A DNA stretch of 64,000 bases from Rathayibacter caricis DSM 15933 (lineage in GTDB: Bacteria > Actinomycetota > Actinomycetes > Actinomycetales > Microbacteriaceae), in assembly GCF_003044275.1 (NCBI RefSeq), contig NZ_PZPL01000001.1, positions 1,302,001 through 1,366,000 on the forward strand, in the 5' to 3' direction. Each line of letters begins with the position of its first letter. Position 1 is the stretch's first letter. Positions 17,516 to 26,352 of this stretch are shown one piece after another. Made by a program: the position numbers and the translations under genes. A model generated the notes under the pieces. The model searched no databases. It saw only the letters and a program-made list of their open reading frames with translations, and had not been told where the DNA came from.

Positions 17516-19959
17516 CGCGGCACGATCCCGAACAGGAAGCGCGTCTTGACCATGACCCAGAGCAGGGCCAGGACGACGACGTAGGCGAGCGAGTCGATCA
17601 CGATGCTCCCTCGATCGAGGAACGGGAGGTTGGCGACGATCAGCACGAAGAGCACGTGCATCACGAAGACGTAGAGGGTGGCCTGGCCGAGCGGGATGAG
17701 GAACCAGCCCAGGACCCGGTGGATCGGCTTCCAGAGGACGCTGAGGAGCGCGTACCCGGTGATCGTCACGAGCAGCACGTTCAGCACGCGGCCCGGGTCG
17801 AGCGTGGTCCGCTCGAAGGCGACGGAGTAGATCGACGAGAACGTGTTCGCCGGCACGAGGTCCAGCCGCAGGTCGTAGGCGCTCGAGAGGTACGGGTTGT
17901 TCCACGAGAACAGCGCGAGACCGACCGTGGCGATCACCGAGACGGCGAGCACGATCCGCCCGGCGCGGGTGGCGAACCAGCCCAGGATCTCGCGCCGGTG
18001 GAAGCCGGCGACCATGCCCGTGACGAACAGCGCCTGCCAGGTGAGCAGCGGGAACGAGTCCTCGAACTGGGAGGGCAGCAGACGCAGGCCCAGCAGCATC
18101 TGCAGCACGTAGACGCCCCAGCTCACGGCGAGCACGAGGATCCAGCGGCGCCGCGAGAGCGCCCACAGGATCAGCGGCGCGAGCGCGAGCATCACGACGT
18201 AGAGGCCGAGGACGTTGACCTGCCACGGTCCGATGCGCAGGAGCGCGAGGTCCACGATCACCGACGGATCGACGGGGTAGCGGACGAGCCCGTCGAAGCC
18301 GGAGTAGAGGTCGTAGACGCGGCCCGTGGCCTCGCTCCCCGCGGCTCCGGTGCCCTGGTCGACGTAGGTCGTCGCCGGCACGGCGTTCAGGAACGGCACG
18401 AGGCTGACGAACCCGACGATCAGGGTGACCGCGATCGCCGTGACGTAGAGCTTCCAGGCGCGAGCGCCGGTGCGCAGCGTCACCTCGCCGATGCCGCCGC
18501 CCACGATCTTCGGACGGTGCACGAGCCCGAGGACCGCGCCCGAGAGCAGCACGAACAGCTCCGCTCCCGAGACCATGCCGATCGCCTCCTGCGTCGCGTT
18601 CTGGAAGACCGAGACGAGGGCGAGGTGGTTGATCACGACGAACACGATCGCGCCGCCGCGGAGGAGGTCGATCCGCAGGTCGCGCGAGGGCGGCCCGACG
18701 TAGGCGAGCCGGCTCGTGCGGCCCCGGAGCAGTCCCCAGACCGTCAGTGCGACGGCCGCCAGCAGGACGGTCGCCACGACGATCCACGCGGCGGCGCCGT
18801 CGATCGTGCCGCCGCCCGTGCTCACCGGTCCGGCTGTGCCGTAGGGGGCGTAGAGCGGGCCGAAGACGAGCTCGCTGCCGGCCGCATCGGCGCGGAACGC
18901 CGCGGCCGTCTCCTCGCTGGTCGAGATGCTCCAGTCGATGACGACCTCGCCGACCACGGCGCGGGCCGACGACGAGTCGCGCCACAGCACGACGTCCAGC
19001 AGCGGGTGCTCCTGCTCGGAGGCGGCCGCGAGGACCTGGCGCCACCACTCCTGCTTGATCTCGAGAGCACCGGGCCCGCCCGCGCCGGGGCTGAAGAACG
19101 CGGCCGTCTCGAGCATCATCGGGGTGCCGGTCGCGGCGGCGAAGCGCTCGTAGAAGTCGAGGTCGCCGCCGCCGTCGAGCGCCGTGTCGAGGGCGCCGGC
19201 GCGCGGCACCTCGTTCAGCGGCTGCCCGCCTCCGCTGGGGTCGTGGTAGGCCGAGAGCCCCACCCAGTCGACGTACTCGTCGCCCGGGTAGTACGGGCCG
19301 TACGGGTCGTCACCGGCCGCGAGCCGGCCGTCGCCGTCGGTGTCGAGCGCCGGGTCGGCCCCGTCCGGCTCCGCCGTGAAGGGGTAGGCGCCGCCCGCGA
19401 CCGGGGACCACACCACGACGGCCCCGGGGAGCTCGGCGCGCACGGCCTCCGAGAAGAGCCGGAACGCATCGATGTAGGCGTCCGGATCCTGACCCCACTG
19501 CACCCAGTCCGCGTTCATGTCCGGCGCGAAGCGCAGGTAGAGCGGCAGCGCGTCGTCCTGGCGGGCGCGGGCGAGAGCGTCGACCGTCTCGGCGGCGTCG
19601 GCCTCGTCGAACCCGACGAGGTCACCTGAGGGGCGCAGCGTGATCGCGGCCAGCGCGCCCTCCCCCTCCGCCTGCCGCAGGAACTGGGCGAGGTACGTCG
19701 TCTCGTCGTCCGAGACCGGCAGCGTGGCGGAGTGCTCGAGCACGGCGGCCGAGGCGCCGAGCCGCTCGCTCTGCTGCGCGGCGCTGTCGATGCTCCAGTC
19801 GAGGCTCGCGCCGAAGTAGGCGCCGGAGTCGGGGACCAGCACGTCCGCGGACGGCGCGCTCTCGGCGGCGGCCGCGACGGGCGCGCCGAGGAGCGCGAGC
19901 GCGAGGGCCGACGCCGCCAGGAGGAGGACGCGTGCTCGGTGCGGTTCTCCGCGCCTCAC
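17512..19959 (-). CDS. Fusion of extracellular GH26-like domain and OpgC-type membrane acyltransferase
   Basis: GTG 19959 overlaps the stop of the upstream phosphatase gene (GTGA) and gives an 815-residue protein with a signal peptide (1 to about 32). Residues about 38-360 resemble GH26 beta-mannanases: YLRFAPDMNADW, VVVWSPVAGG, YVDWVGLSAY, PMMLETA. The expected acid/base Glu of the xRFxHEMN motif is Asp147 here, while the presumed nucleophile Glu284 is kept, so the domain may bind glycan rather than cut it. A loop DTDGDGRLAAGD (206-217) fits a calcium EF-hand. After one membrane segment (about 390-410), residues about 425-815 match OpgC, a multi-pass family that succinylates glucans. It probably decorates the polymer made by the GT2 enzyme encoded next. 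Confidence 0.8.
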   Translation of the reverse strand: MRRGEPHRARVLLLAASALALALLGAPVAAAAESAPSADVLVPDSGAYFGASLDWSIDSAAQQSERLGASAAVLEHSATLPVSDDETTYLAQFLRQAEGEGALAAITLRPSGDLVGFDEADAAETVDALARARQDDALPLYLRFAPDMNADWVQWGQDPDAYIDAFRLFSEAVRAELPGAVVVWSPVAGGAYPFTAEPDGADPALDTDGDGRLAAGDDPYGPYYPGDEYVDWVGLSAYHDPSGGGQPLNEVPRAGALDTALDGGGDLDFYERFAAATGTPMMLETAAFFSPGAGGPGALEIKQEWWRQVLAAASEQEHPLLDVVLWRDSSSARAVVGEVVIDWSISTSEETAAAFRADAAGSELVFGPLYAPYGTAGPVSTGGGTIDGAAAWIVVATVLLAAVALTVWGLLRGRTSRLAYVGPPSRDLRIDLLRGGAIVFVVINHLALVSVFQNATQEAIGMVSGAELFVLLSGAVLGLVHRPKIVGGGIGEVTLRTGARAWKLYVTAIAVTLIVGFVSLVPFLNAVPATTYVDQGTGAAGSEATGRVYDLYSGFDGLVRYPVDPSVIVDLALLRIGPWQVNVLGLYVVMLALAPLILWALSRRRWILVLAVSWGVYVLQMLLGLRLLPSQFEDSFPLLTWQALFVTGMVAGFHRREILGWFATRAGRIVLAVSVIATVGLALFSWNNPYLSSAYDLRLDLVPANTFSSIYSVAFERTTLDPGRVLNVLLVTITGYALLSVLWKPIHRVLGWFLIPLGQATLYVFVMHVLFVLIVANLPFLDRGSIVIDSLAYVVVLALLWVMVKTRFLFGIVPR

Positions 19960-21119
19960 GTGCGGGTCACCACCAGGACCGTGATGTCGTCGAGGGCCTT
20001 CTCCGTGGCGGCGAGGGCGCGGATCGCGTCGAAGAACTCCTGCGTGCTGCCGCACGAGCGGGCGAGCGCGGTCGCCTCGGCGAGCGACTCGAGGGTGCCG
20101 TCGTAGAGGTCGAGCAGCCCGTCGGTGAACGAGACGAGGGAGTCGCCGGGCGCGAGCTCGACGGTCTGGTCGGCCCAGCCGCCCTCCGGGGCGATGCCGA
20201 GCGGCAGGCCGAGCGACGCGAGGCGCTGGAACGAGCCGTCCGGGCGCAGGAGCACCGACAGGCCGTGGCCGGCGTCGACGAAGTCGAGGCGCCCGGTCGC
20301 GGTCTCGAGCCGCGCGTGGAACAGGGTGGCGAACGTGCCGGTCACCGCGAAGTCGTCGAGCAGCTGCTCGTTGACGGCAGCCACGGCGACGCTCGGCGTG
20401 GATCCGGAGCGGGCGTGGAACGCCGAGCGGACCCCTGCACCCACGATCGCTGCGGCCGCTCCCTTGCCCATCACGTCGGCGAGGGTGAGGTCGATGCTCT
20501 CGTCGTCACCGCGCCAGCTGTAGAAGTCGCCCGCGAGCCCGTGCAGCGGGATCGACAGGCCGGCGAGCTCGTAGCCCGCCGGGAGCGTCTCGTCGGCGGG
20601 GCTCAGGCGCATCTGCACGTCGGCCGCGCGGTCCCGCTCGACCCGGTCGCGGAGCTCCCGCTCGACCCAGTCGCCCAGCTCGTCGAGCAGTGCCTGCTGA
20701 TCGGCCGAGAGGTCTCGCGGCACGAAGTCGAGGAGGCAGAGGGTGCCGACCGCGAGGTCGGCCTCGACCATCAGCGGGCGGCCCGCGTAGAAGCGCACGT
20801 GCGGGGCTCCCGCGACGTTCTCGTGCTGCGCGAACTCGCCGTCGGTCCCGAGATCCGGGATGACGAGCATCCGCTGCTCGCGGAGCGTCGCGTCGCAGAA
20901 GGTGCCGGCCCGCGGGTACTCGAGCGGCCAGCCGGGCAGCTGCGGCGACTTCGTGAAGAGGGTGGTCTCGTCGAGGAAGTGGATCTCGGCCACCGCCACG
21001 CCGAAGAGGTCCTTCGCCATCCGGGTGATGCGGTCGAAGCGCTCCTCGGGGGGCGTGCCCATGATGTCCAGCTCGTTCAGGGCGGCGAGCCTCGGATCCG
21101 GTACTCGGTCTCCCAGCAT
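19956..21119 (-). CDS. GAF-domain SpoIIE/PP2C-type phosphatase
   Basis: This 387-residue cytoplasmic protein begins at ATG 21119, with GGAGGAG nine bases upstream. A GAF sensor domain (about 10-160; RLAALNELDIMGTPPEERFDRIT, FCDATL, GTLCLLD) precedes a SpoIIE phosphatase domain with GDFYSW (Asp198), DVMGKG (Asp215), VDAGHG and SFTDGLLDLYDG. It is the first gene of the six-gene operon. It should supply a soluble input, in contrast to the membrane phosphatase at the far end, both acting on the operon's STAS protein. Confidence 0.87.
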   Translation of the reverse strand: MLGDRVPDPRLAALNELDIMGTPPEERFDRITRMAKDLFGVAVAEIHFLDETTLFTKSPQLPGWPLEYPRAGTFCDATLREQRMLVIPDLGTDGEFAQHENVAGAPHVRFYAGRPLMVEADLAVGTLCLLDFVPRDLSADQQALLDELGDWVERELRDRVERDRAADVQMRLSPADETLPAGYELAGLSIPLHGLAGDFYSWRGDDESIDLTLADVMGKGAAAAIVGAGVRSAFHARSGSTPSVAVAAVNEQLLDDFAVTGTFATLFHARLETATGRLDFVDAGHGLSVLLRPDGSFQRLASLGLPLGIAPEGGWADQTVELAPGDSLVSFTDGLLDLYDGTLESLAEATALARSCGSTQEFFDAIRALAATEKALDDITVLVVTRT

Positions 21120-21323
21120 GGCGTGACTCCTCCGGTCGACGGTCCCGAGCGCGGGCGATCGGCACCGCCCCAGCGGTGCACCCACGACTCTGCACGGAGG
21201 TTCGGCGCCGGTGCGCGGATAGATGGGAATCGTCACAGAAACACCCACTGACGGGGGGTCGGGGGCGGCGTCGTCCTCTGCTGGTCGCGGCCCTATCCAG
21301 TCCCGTGTGCTCGGGGCGGTGGT

Positions 21324-21458
21324 GGATCTCGATACGGCCGCTGCGCGCCCTACTCGATCAGCAGAGAGCGCGCCCCTGCAGGGCTCGGCGATCAGCACGG
21401 AGCGGGCCTCCCTCCCCCCTTGCTGGTCGAGTAGCCCCGCAGGGGCGTATCGAGACCC
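21324..21458. repeat. Intergenic BIME-like repeat locus 2
   Basis: The 386-bp gap 21120-21505 carries a B element on the minus orientation (21324-21363) and an A element (21421-21458). Between them is a fragment resembling the outer arm (GATCAGCA near 21391). The B core here is GGCCGCTGCGCGCC, a variant that still forms a partly paired stem. The part from 21120 to 21320 should hold the promoter of the phosphatase-synthase operon, but I could not recognise a convincing sigma-factor site. Confidence 0.8.
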
Positions 21459-21505
21459 GCGCGTCCCGGGCGGTGGCGATTCCGAGACGGCCGCCGCCGC
21501 GCCCG

Positions 21506-22126
21506 TCACTCGAAGAGCGAGAGGGTGAGCACGGAGTCGTACTGCCCGGCTCCGACCGTAGGCAGGGTCTTCAGGGTCAGCTCGGCGTTCGCCGTCCAGC
21601 TGCCCTCCTCGGCGATGGCGGCCGACTCGTCGGTCTTGGCCAGGAGCTCCTGGTCGACGAGTCCCACTCCGTTCACGCCCCCGTCGAGTGCCGGGTCGAC
21701 GACGTCGCCCTCGGCGACGAGACCGGACTCGCCGCCGTCGAGGAGCGCGGGAGCCCAGCCCAGGTTCTCGGCTCCGATCGTCCCGCCGGTGGTGCTGGTG
21801 AAGTCGCTCGCCGATCCGAGGACGTACCAGCCGGCCTCCTCGGGGATGTCGGCGGGATCGCGGGTGTCGGTCACTGTCACGGTGGGCAGGGTGCCGGTGA
21901 ATCGGCGGGTTCCGGCGTCCGATCCGTTCTCGGTCAGAGCGGTCGATGTGCCGGCGACGGTCATCGAGAGCGCACTGGAGGTGAGCGGGGCGATGTCGAC
22001 GCTGACGTCGACGTCGTTCGTGTCGATCTCGATCTCAGCGGCGGCCGCGGTGCCGGCGACGCCGAGGACGAGGAGTCCTCCGGCCAGTCCGGCGACTCCG
22101 CGGGTCAGGAGGGAGCGGTGGGTCAT
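21506..22126 (-). CDS. WxL-like secreted surface protein
   Basis: This is a 206-residue secreted protein with a signal peptide (about 1-30, cut after AGTAAAA). The mature part is rich in beta strands, Thr and Ser: LSMTVAGTS, RRFTGTLPTVTVTDTR, GWYVLGSASDFT, and a C-terminal GQYDSVLTLSLFE. The order of these blocks resembles WxL wall-binding domains, although the C-terminus has LSL rather than a strict WxL. A paralogue starts at base 326. Both genes sit directly after a secreted glycosidase carrying the same C-terminal module, each across a strong hairpin. GGAGAAACC precedes the start. A surface-anchoring role is inference. Confidence 0.75.
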   Translation of the reverse strand: MTHRSLLTRGVAGLAGGLLVLGVAGTAAAAEIEIDTNDVDVSVDIAPLTSSALSMTVAGTSTALTENGSDAGTRRFTGTLPTVTVTDTRDPADIPEEAGWYVLGSASDFTSTTGGTIGAENLGWAPALLDGGESGLVAEGDVVDPALDGGVNGVGLVDQELLAKTDESAAIAEEGSWTANAELTLKTLPTVGAGQYDSVLTLSLFE

Positions 22127-22185
22127 TGGTGGTTTCTCCGTTCATCGCGCCGACGTCGTGGCCGGCGGGAGCAGGGTCGTGGGAG

Positions 22186-22226
22186 CGGCGGGGTGGGGCG
22201 CCTCCGAGAGACGCCCCACCCCGCCG
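22186..22226 (-). terminator. Strong intrinsic terminator after GH39-like gene
   Basis: A perfect 15-bp stem (22186-22200 with 22212-22226) surrounds an 11-base loop. It lies 8 bp beyond the stop of the 22234-26190 gene and before the WxL-like gene, mirroring the arrangement at 410-445. Confidence 0.75.
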
Positions 22227-22233
22227 GGAGCGG

Positions 22234-25200
22234 CTAGCGGCAGGTGGCCGCCGCGTAGGCCGCCGTCTGCTTGTCCGTGACCTTCGCGCCACCGACGACA
22301 CCCGACGAGTCGACCGTCACGGACCCGGCCTGCACGGACGCCTGACGCGTCGTGAAGGAGCCCGTGGCGTTCGCGCCCGGGGCGACGGCCTTGACGGTCT
22401 TGGTGCCGAAGGCCGACGTCATCACGACGTCGATCGGCGCGGACCCCGTGTTCTTGGCCGTGGTCGTCAGCACGACCTTCCCCGCGATGCACCGGGTGCT
22501 CGAGGAGGCGACCACGGACAGCTTCGCGGTGGAGGCCACGAGCGGCGTGACCGAGATCCTGTCGATGTTCGGCGCGTACTGGGACACGAGCTGGACGCCG
22601 GGGAAGGTGTCCGAGAGGTAGGTCACTCCGTCGAAGCCGGGCAGCTCCTTCGAGGTGATCTCGATGACGTTCGTGCCCTTCTTCAGCGTGACGGGCACGC
22701 TGAGGTCCCACAGCTGGTTCTGGTGGAACGTGTGCGGGAACAGGACGCGCTGCGTGACTCCGTTGACCGTGATGTCCGCATGGCGGGCGATCGGGTCGGG
22801 GTTGTAGTGCGTCGCGGGGGACTGCTCCTCGTTGGAGTAGCGCAGCGTCAGGGCGTACGACCCGTCGGCTGCGGCCTGCACGTCGCCGAAGACGATCTTC
22901 GACGCTCCGTCACGACCGCCGCCGATCTGGCCGACCGCCTTGCCGCCGGAGGCCAGCGAGAGATCGCGGACGACGGCCGGACCGGTGATGGTGGCGGCTT
23001 CCGCCTCGTACGACGTGGTCGCCTGGGGCGCGACGGCCTTGCCGATCACGACGCGGTCGACGAGGAGGGTGCCGCCGGTGCCGACGACCTCGATCTTGTT
23101 GACGCCGCCCGAGAGGAAGATCTGCTTCGTGCTGCTGGTGCTGACCGCACCGATCTTGACACCGTTGACCCAGAGGTCGCCGGTGCCGCCGCCGAGGGTG
23201 TCGACGGTGACCGAGGAGGGGGCGTCCTTCGCGCTGTAGGCCCAGACGACGCTGCTCGCGCCGGTGGTGAGCTTCGCGGCGCCGGAGCCCGAGACGCCGG
23301 TGCGGGAGTAGTCGGTGGTCGCTCCGCTCTCGAGCGTGCTCACCTCGGACTCGTAGATCGTCGAGGCGGCCGCGGCGTTCGGCAGCGACAGCTCGATCTT
23401 GTCGACGATCCCGTCACCCTTGGTGCCCTTGGTCCCGGCGAGGTTCTTCGCCGAGAGGCTGATGGTGTGGGTGCCGGCGGTGAGCTTGACCTTGGTGTCC
23501 ACGTGGTCCCACACGACGAACTTGTAGGCGAGCGGGAGGTAGATCTCCTGCTCGGCCGCGCCGTCGACGGTGAGGAACGTGTTGATCGGACCCTGCTCCG
23601 CGTTGGCGGCGAAGGTGTTCTGCGAGTTGCCGAACACGCTCAGGTCGTACTCGCCGTCCTTCGGGACCGTGACCTGGAAGTCGACCTTCAGGTCGCCGCC
23701 CGTGCGGAAGCCGCCGATGTTGCGACCGCCGGACGTGTAGAAGCCGCCGACATTGCTGGGCGAGCCCTCGGGCCCGTTGAGGAAGCGCTGCCCGGTGAAG
23801 GGAGCGGTCTCGGCCTCGTACTTCTGCCGGAAGTCGACAGGAGACGCGGACGACGCGGTCGCATTGGCGCCCGGAGTGAGGATGACCTCGTAGGCGGAGT
23901 CGATGTCGAGGGCGGGGAGCGAGCCCCCGAAGTCGAGCGAGACGCTGCCGTTGACGGGCGCGACGTCGAACTCCTTCACCGTCTGCGGCGCGCCGGAGTC
24001 GCCGACCTGGCCACTCCAGCGGATCTCGTTCACCTTCACGTGCACCTTCGAGCCGAAGGTGGCACTGGGGATGCGGTCGAAGCCGACGGTCTGCGGTCCG
24101 CCGGAGCCGCCGAAGATCGCGCGGGCCTGCTTGAGGTCGGTGTCGAGGGTCGCGACGCCCTGCAGCGTGTAGCTCTCGCCGGGCTTCGGCGGAGTCACCG
24201 CGACGGTGTCGCCGCTCATCTGCGCGTAGGCGTTGAGGAGCCACCACTGGCCGTTGGCGCGGTTCGCCTGGACGGCGGAGTCGCTGAGGTTGCCGTCGAT
24301 GTTCCAGTAGGCGATGTCGCCGTCGACCTTCTTGTCCTCGAGTGCGCTGATCCACTGGATCATCTGCCCGGGGACGGAGGTGTGGTAGTTGAAGGCGTAC
24401 TCGTTGAGGTTGATGGGGAGGTGCTTCCCCTCGTACTCCGTGCCGACGAAGAGCTCGTCCTCCCAGCCGCGGTAGCGGTCGACGGCCGTGCGGATGACGC
24501 CCGGTGCGCTGAGCTCGTGCCAGGTCATGACCTCGGGGACGGTGCCGGCCTCGATCGTGTGGGCGAGGAAGCCCTTCACCTGGTTGAACAGGAGGCTGGT
24601 GTTCGGTCCCGAGATCCGGGCGTCGGGCATCTTCTCCTTGATGAGCGCGTGCGCGCGGTCCCAGGCGGCGAAGAAGTCCGTGGGGTCGTTCAGCCAGCTC
24701 GTCCCGTTGTAGCTCCACTGCCCGTCGCCGAACATGTTGCCCTCGGGCTCGTTGAACGGCACGAAGACGATGTTGTCCTGGTACTTCTCGTCGAGGGCCA
24801 GCACCTGATCGACCTGCGAGGCGATCTTGTCCATGTAGCCGTCGAGCTTCTCCTCGGGCGTGCTGCCGGGCCACTGGTAGGGGAAGCCGCGGTAGATGTC
24901 GGTCATGTAGATGTACGTGTCGCCGTCGGAGGTGTCGGCGACGGCCTTCGCGACGTCGAGCGCGTCGGCGCCCGGGTGCTGCGGGCCGTCCTGCGCCTTG
25001 GTCGAGACGGTGCGCAGGTCGATGCCCTCGAGGAGGTTGTCGGAGGGGAGGCCTTTCCCGTAGACGCCGTAGAGGGTGCCCGAGGCGCCGCCCATGAAGT
25101 CGCCGGTCGGGGCTCCGAGGTCGATCGTCATCTCGCCCGCGGTGCGGACGGCGACGGTCGCGGTGACGGCCTCGCCGGTCTCGGTGACGACGCCCTTCAC

Positions 25201-26190
25201 GGTGAACGTGCCGCGCGCCGCGTAGGACGAGGCCGGGACCGCGTCCCAGGTCACGGGCGCCGGCCGCTCGATGCCGTCGGAGTAGCGGGCCGGCACTCCG
25301 GGCAGTGCGGGTGCGACGCCGATCGCGGTCGTCACGTCGACTGACGTCGAGATCAGGCCGGTCACGGTCGGCGCCGCGCTTCCGGCGAGTCCGCGGATCT
25401 GATCGGCGGTGAGGACCCGGTTGTAGACGCGGAAGTCGTCGATCGCCCCGTCGTAGTAGGGGTGCACGTTCCAGAGCGCGCGGCCGATGTTGCCGCTCTT
25501 GGTCGCGGAGCTCGAGAAGAGCTGCGCGGCGAGATCGACCGAGGCGGGGGCCGTCGCGACCTGCAGGCCGTTGACGAAGAGGACGATCGAGGTGCCGTCC
25601 ATCGTCGCGGTGAGGTTGACCCACTGGTCCTTCTGCAGCGGCGTGGTGCTCGAGACCCCCGCCTCGCCTCCTCCGCGCAGCTGCTTGACGATCGCCCGGG
25701 CGTTCCCGTCTCCGTCGGTGAACGAGGGAGAGAAGGCCGAGGCGGCGTCGGGGCTGATGCCGAGGCACCAGAGCCACTGGAAGCCCTCGGTGCCGGACCA
25801 CTTGGTCCAGGCCGAGACCGTCGTGGCGCTGACGCCCTGGAACAGCCCGTTCGGCACGGTGATGTAGGGCGCGGTGGTCGAGTTCGCCGCTCCTCCGGGG
25901 AGGTCGATCGCCTTGGTGCCCGCGGTGCGGCCTTCGATGTAGGCGGCGCCGGCGCTGTTCACGACGGTGCCGTTCAGCTTCTTCGAGCCGAGGTCGGTGA
26001 CGGTCGCTCCGTTCACCTGGCCCTGCTCGAAGTCGTACTTCAGGAGCAGGGCGTCGGCGGGGATGGCGGTCTCGGCCGCCACGGCGGCCGGTGCGCTGGG
26101 GAGCGCGACGGCGAGGGCGGCGATCGTGGCCGCGCTCAGGGAGAGGGCGAGCGTGCGTGCTCCGCGCCTCCGGGGGGACATCGTTGTCAC
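22234..26190 (-). CDS. Secreted multidomain GH39-like glycoside hydrolase with CBM modules
   Basis: This 1318-residue secreted enzyme starts at GTG 26190 (AAGAGA seven bases upstream) or ATG 26181. After the signal peptide (1 to about 38) come a LamG-type concanavalin fold (about 50-265), a Big_4-type domain (about 280-352) and a clan GH-A barrel (about 355-720). The barrel has a candidate acid/base Glu in FNEPEGN (near 478) and a candidate nucleophile in NLNEYAF (near 598), closest to GH39. Three CBM6/35-like modules follow, beginning QKYEAETAP (about 787), IYESEVST (about 945) and TSYEAEAAT (about 1060). The last 95 residues form the Cys-bounded C-terminal module shared with the proteins at 451-5394 and 59054-61323. 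An operator palindrome lies 80 bp upstream. The substrate is unknown. Confidence 0.78.
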   Translation of the reverse strand: MTTMSPRRRGARTLALSLSAATIAALAVALPSAPAAVAAETAIPADALLLKYDFEQGQVNGATVTDLGSKKLNGTVVNSAGAAYIEGRTAGTKAIDLPGGAANSTTAPYITVPNGLFQGVSATTVSAWTKWSGTEGFQWLWCLGISPDAASAFSPSFTDGDGNARAIVKQLRGGGEAGVSSTTPLQKDQWVNLTATMDGTSIVLFVNGLQVATAPASVDLAAQLFSSSATKSGNIGRALWNVHPYYDGAIDDFRVYNRVLTADQIRGLAGSAAPTVTGLISTSVDVTTAIGVAPALPGVPARYSDGIERPAPVTWDAVPASSYAARGTFTVKGVVTETGEAVTATVAVRTAGEMTIDLGAPTGDFMGGASGTLYGVYGKGLPSDNLLEGIDLRTVSTKAQDGPQHPGADALDVAKAVADTSDGDTYIYMTDIYRGFPYQWPGSTPEEKLDGYMDKIASQVDQVLALDEKYQDNIVFVPFNEPEGNMFGDGQWSYNGTSWLNDPTDFFAAWDRAHALIKEKMPDARISGPNTSLLFNQVKGFLAHTIEAGTVPEVMTWHELSAPGVIRTAVDRYRGWEDELFVGTEYEGKHLPINLNEYAFNYHTSVPGQMIQWISALEDKKVDGDIAYWNIDGNLSDSAVQANRANGQWWLLNAYAQMSGDTVAVTPPKPGESYTLQGVATLDTDLKQARAIFGGSGGPQTVGFDRIPSATFGSKVHVKVNEIRWSGQVGDSGAPQTVKEFDVAPVNGSVSLDFGGSLPALDIDSAYEVILTPGANATASSASPVDFRQKYEAETAPFTGQRFLNGPEGSPSNVGGFYTSGGRNIGGFRTGGDLKVDFQVTVPKDGEYDLSVFGNSQNTFAANAEQGPINTFLTVDGAAEQEIYLPLAYKFVVWDHVDTKVKLTAGTHTISLSAKNLAGTKGTKGDGIVDKIELSLPNAAAASTIYESEVSTLESGATTDYSRTGVSGSGAAKLTTGASSVVWAYSAKDAPSSVTVDTLGGGTGDLWVNGVKIGAVSTSSTKQIFLSGGVNKIEVVGTGGTLLVDRVVIGKAVAPQATTSYEAEAATITGPAVVRDLSLASGGKAVGQIGGGRDGASKIVFGDVQAAADGSYALTLRYSNEEQSPATHYNPDPIARHADITVNGVTQRVLFPHTFHQNQLWDLSVPVTLKKGTNVIEITSKELPGFDGVTYLSDTFPGVQLVSQYAPNIDRISVTPLVASTAKLSVVASSSTRCIAGKVVLTTTAKNTGSAPIDVVMTSAFGTKTVKAVAPGANATGSFTTRQASVQAGSVTVDSSGVVGGAKVTDKQTAAYAAATCR

Positions 26191-26269
26191 AGGGATCTCT
26201 TTCTGTGGGGCGGAACCGGCCGATCAGGAGGCGCGAGCCTCACGACCACTGGTCGATGGCGTCGCTGCC

Positions 26270-26283
26270 TCGAACCGGTTCGA
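26270..26283. promoter_or_regulatory. LacI operator before GH39-like gene
   Basis: The perfect 14-bp palindrome TCGAACCGGTTCGA is identical to the copies at 33260-33273 and 34340-34353. It is centred about 86 bp upstream of the GH39-like start, in the gap after the GH31 gene, so that gene probably has its own promoter under the same repressor. Confidence 0.75.
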
Positions 26284-26352
26284 CGACCGTACGATCGAAC
26301 GCTGTCGACGCACAAGGGCACCCGTGCATCTCCTCAAGTACCCGTCGGGGGT

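Noticed and set aside
17656..19629. Plus-strand open frame opposite the GH26/OpgC gene, and similar ones at 22126-25344, 25462-28437, 28695-30968, 31601-33280 and 61367-63475
   Set aside because: All are His/Arg/Gly-rich antisense shadows without recognisable domains; the opposite strand carries coherent families in each case.
21120..21320. Sigma-B-like promoter for the phosphatase-synthase operon
   Set aside because: I looked for GTTT-N13-16-GGGTA and found only poor matches near GTGTTTCTG; not reported as a feature.
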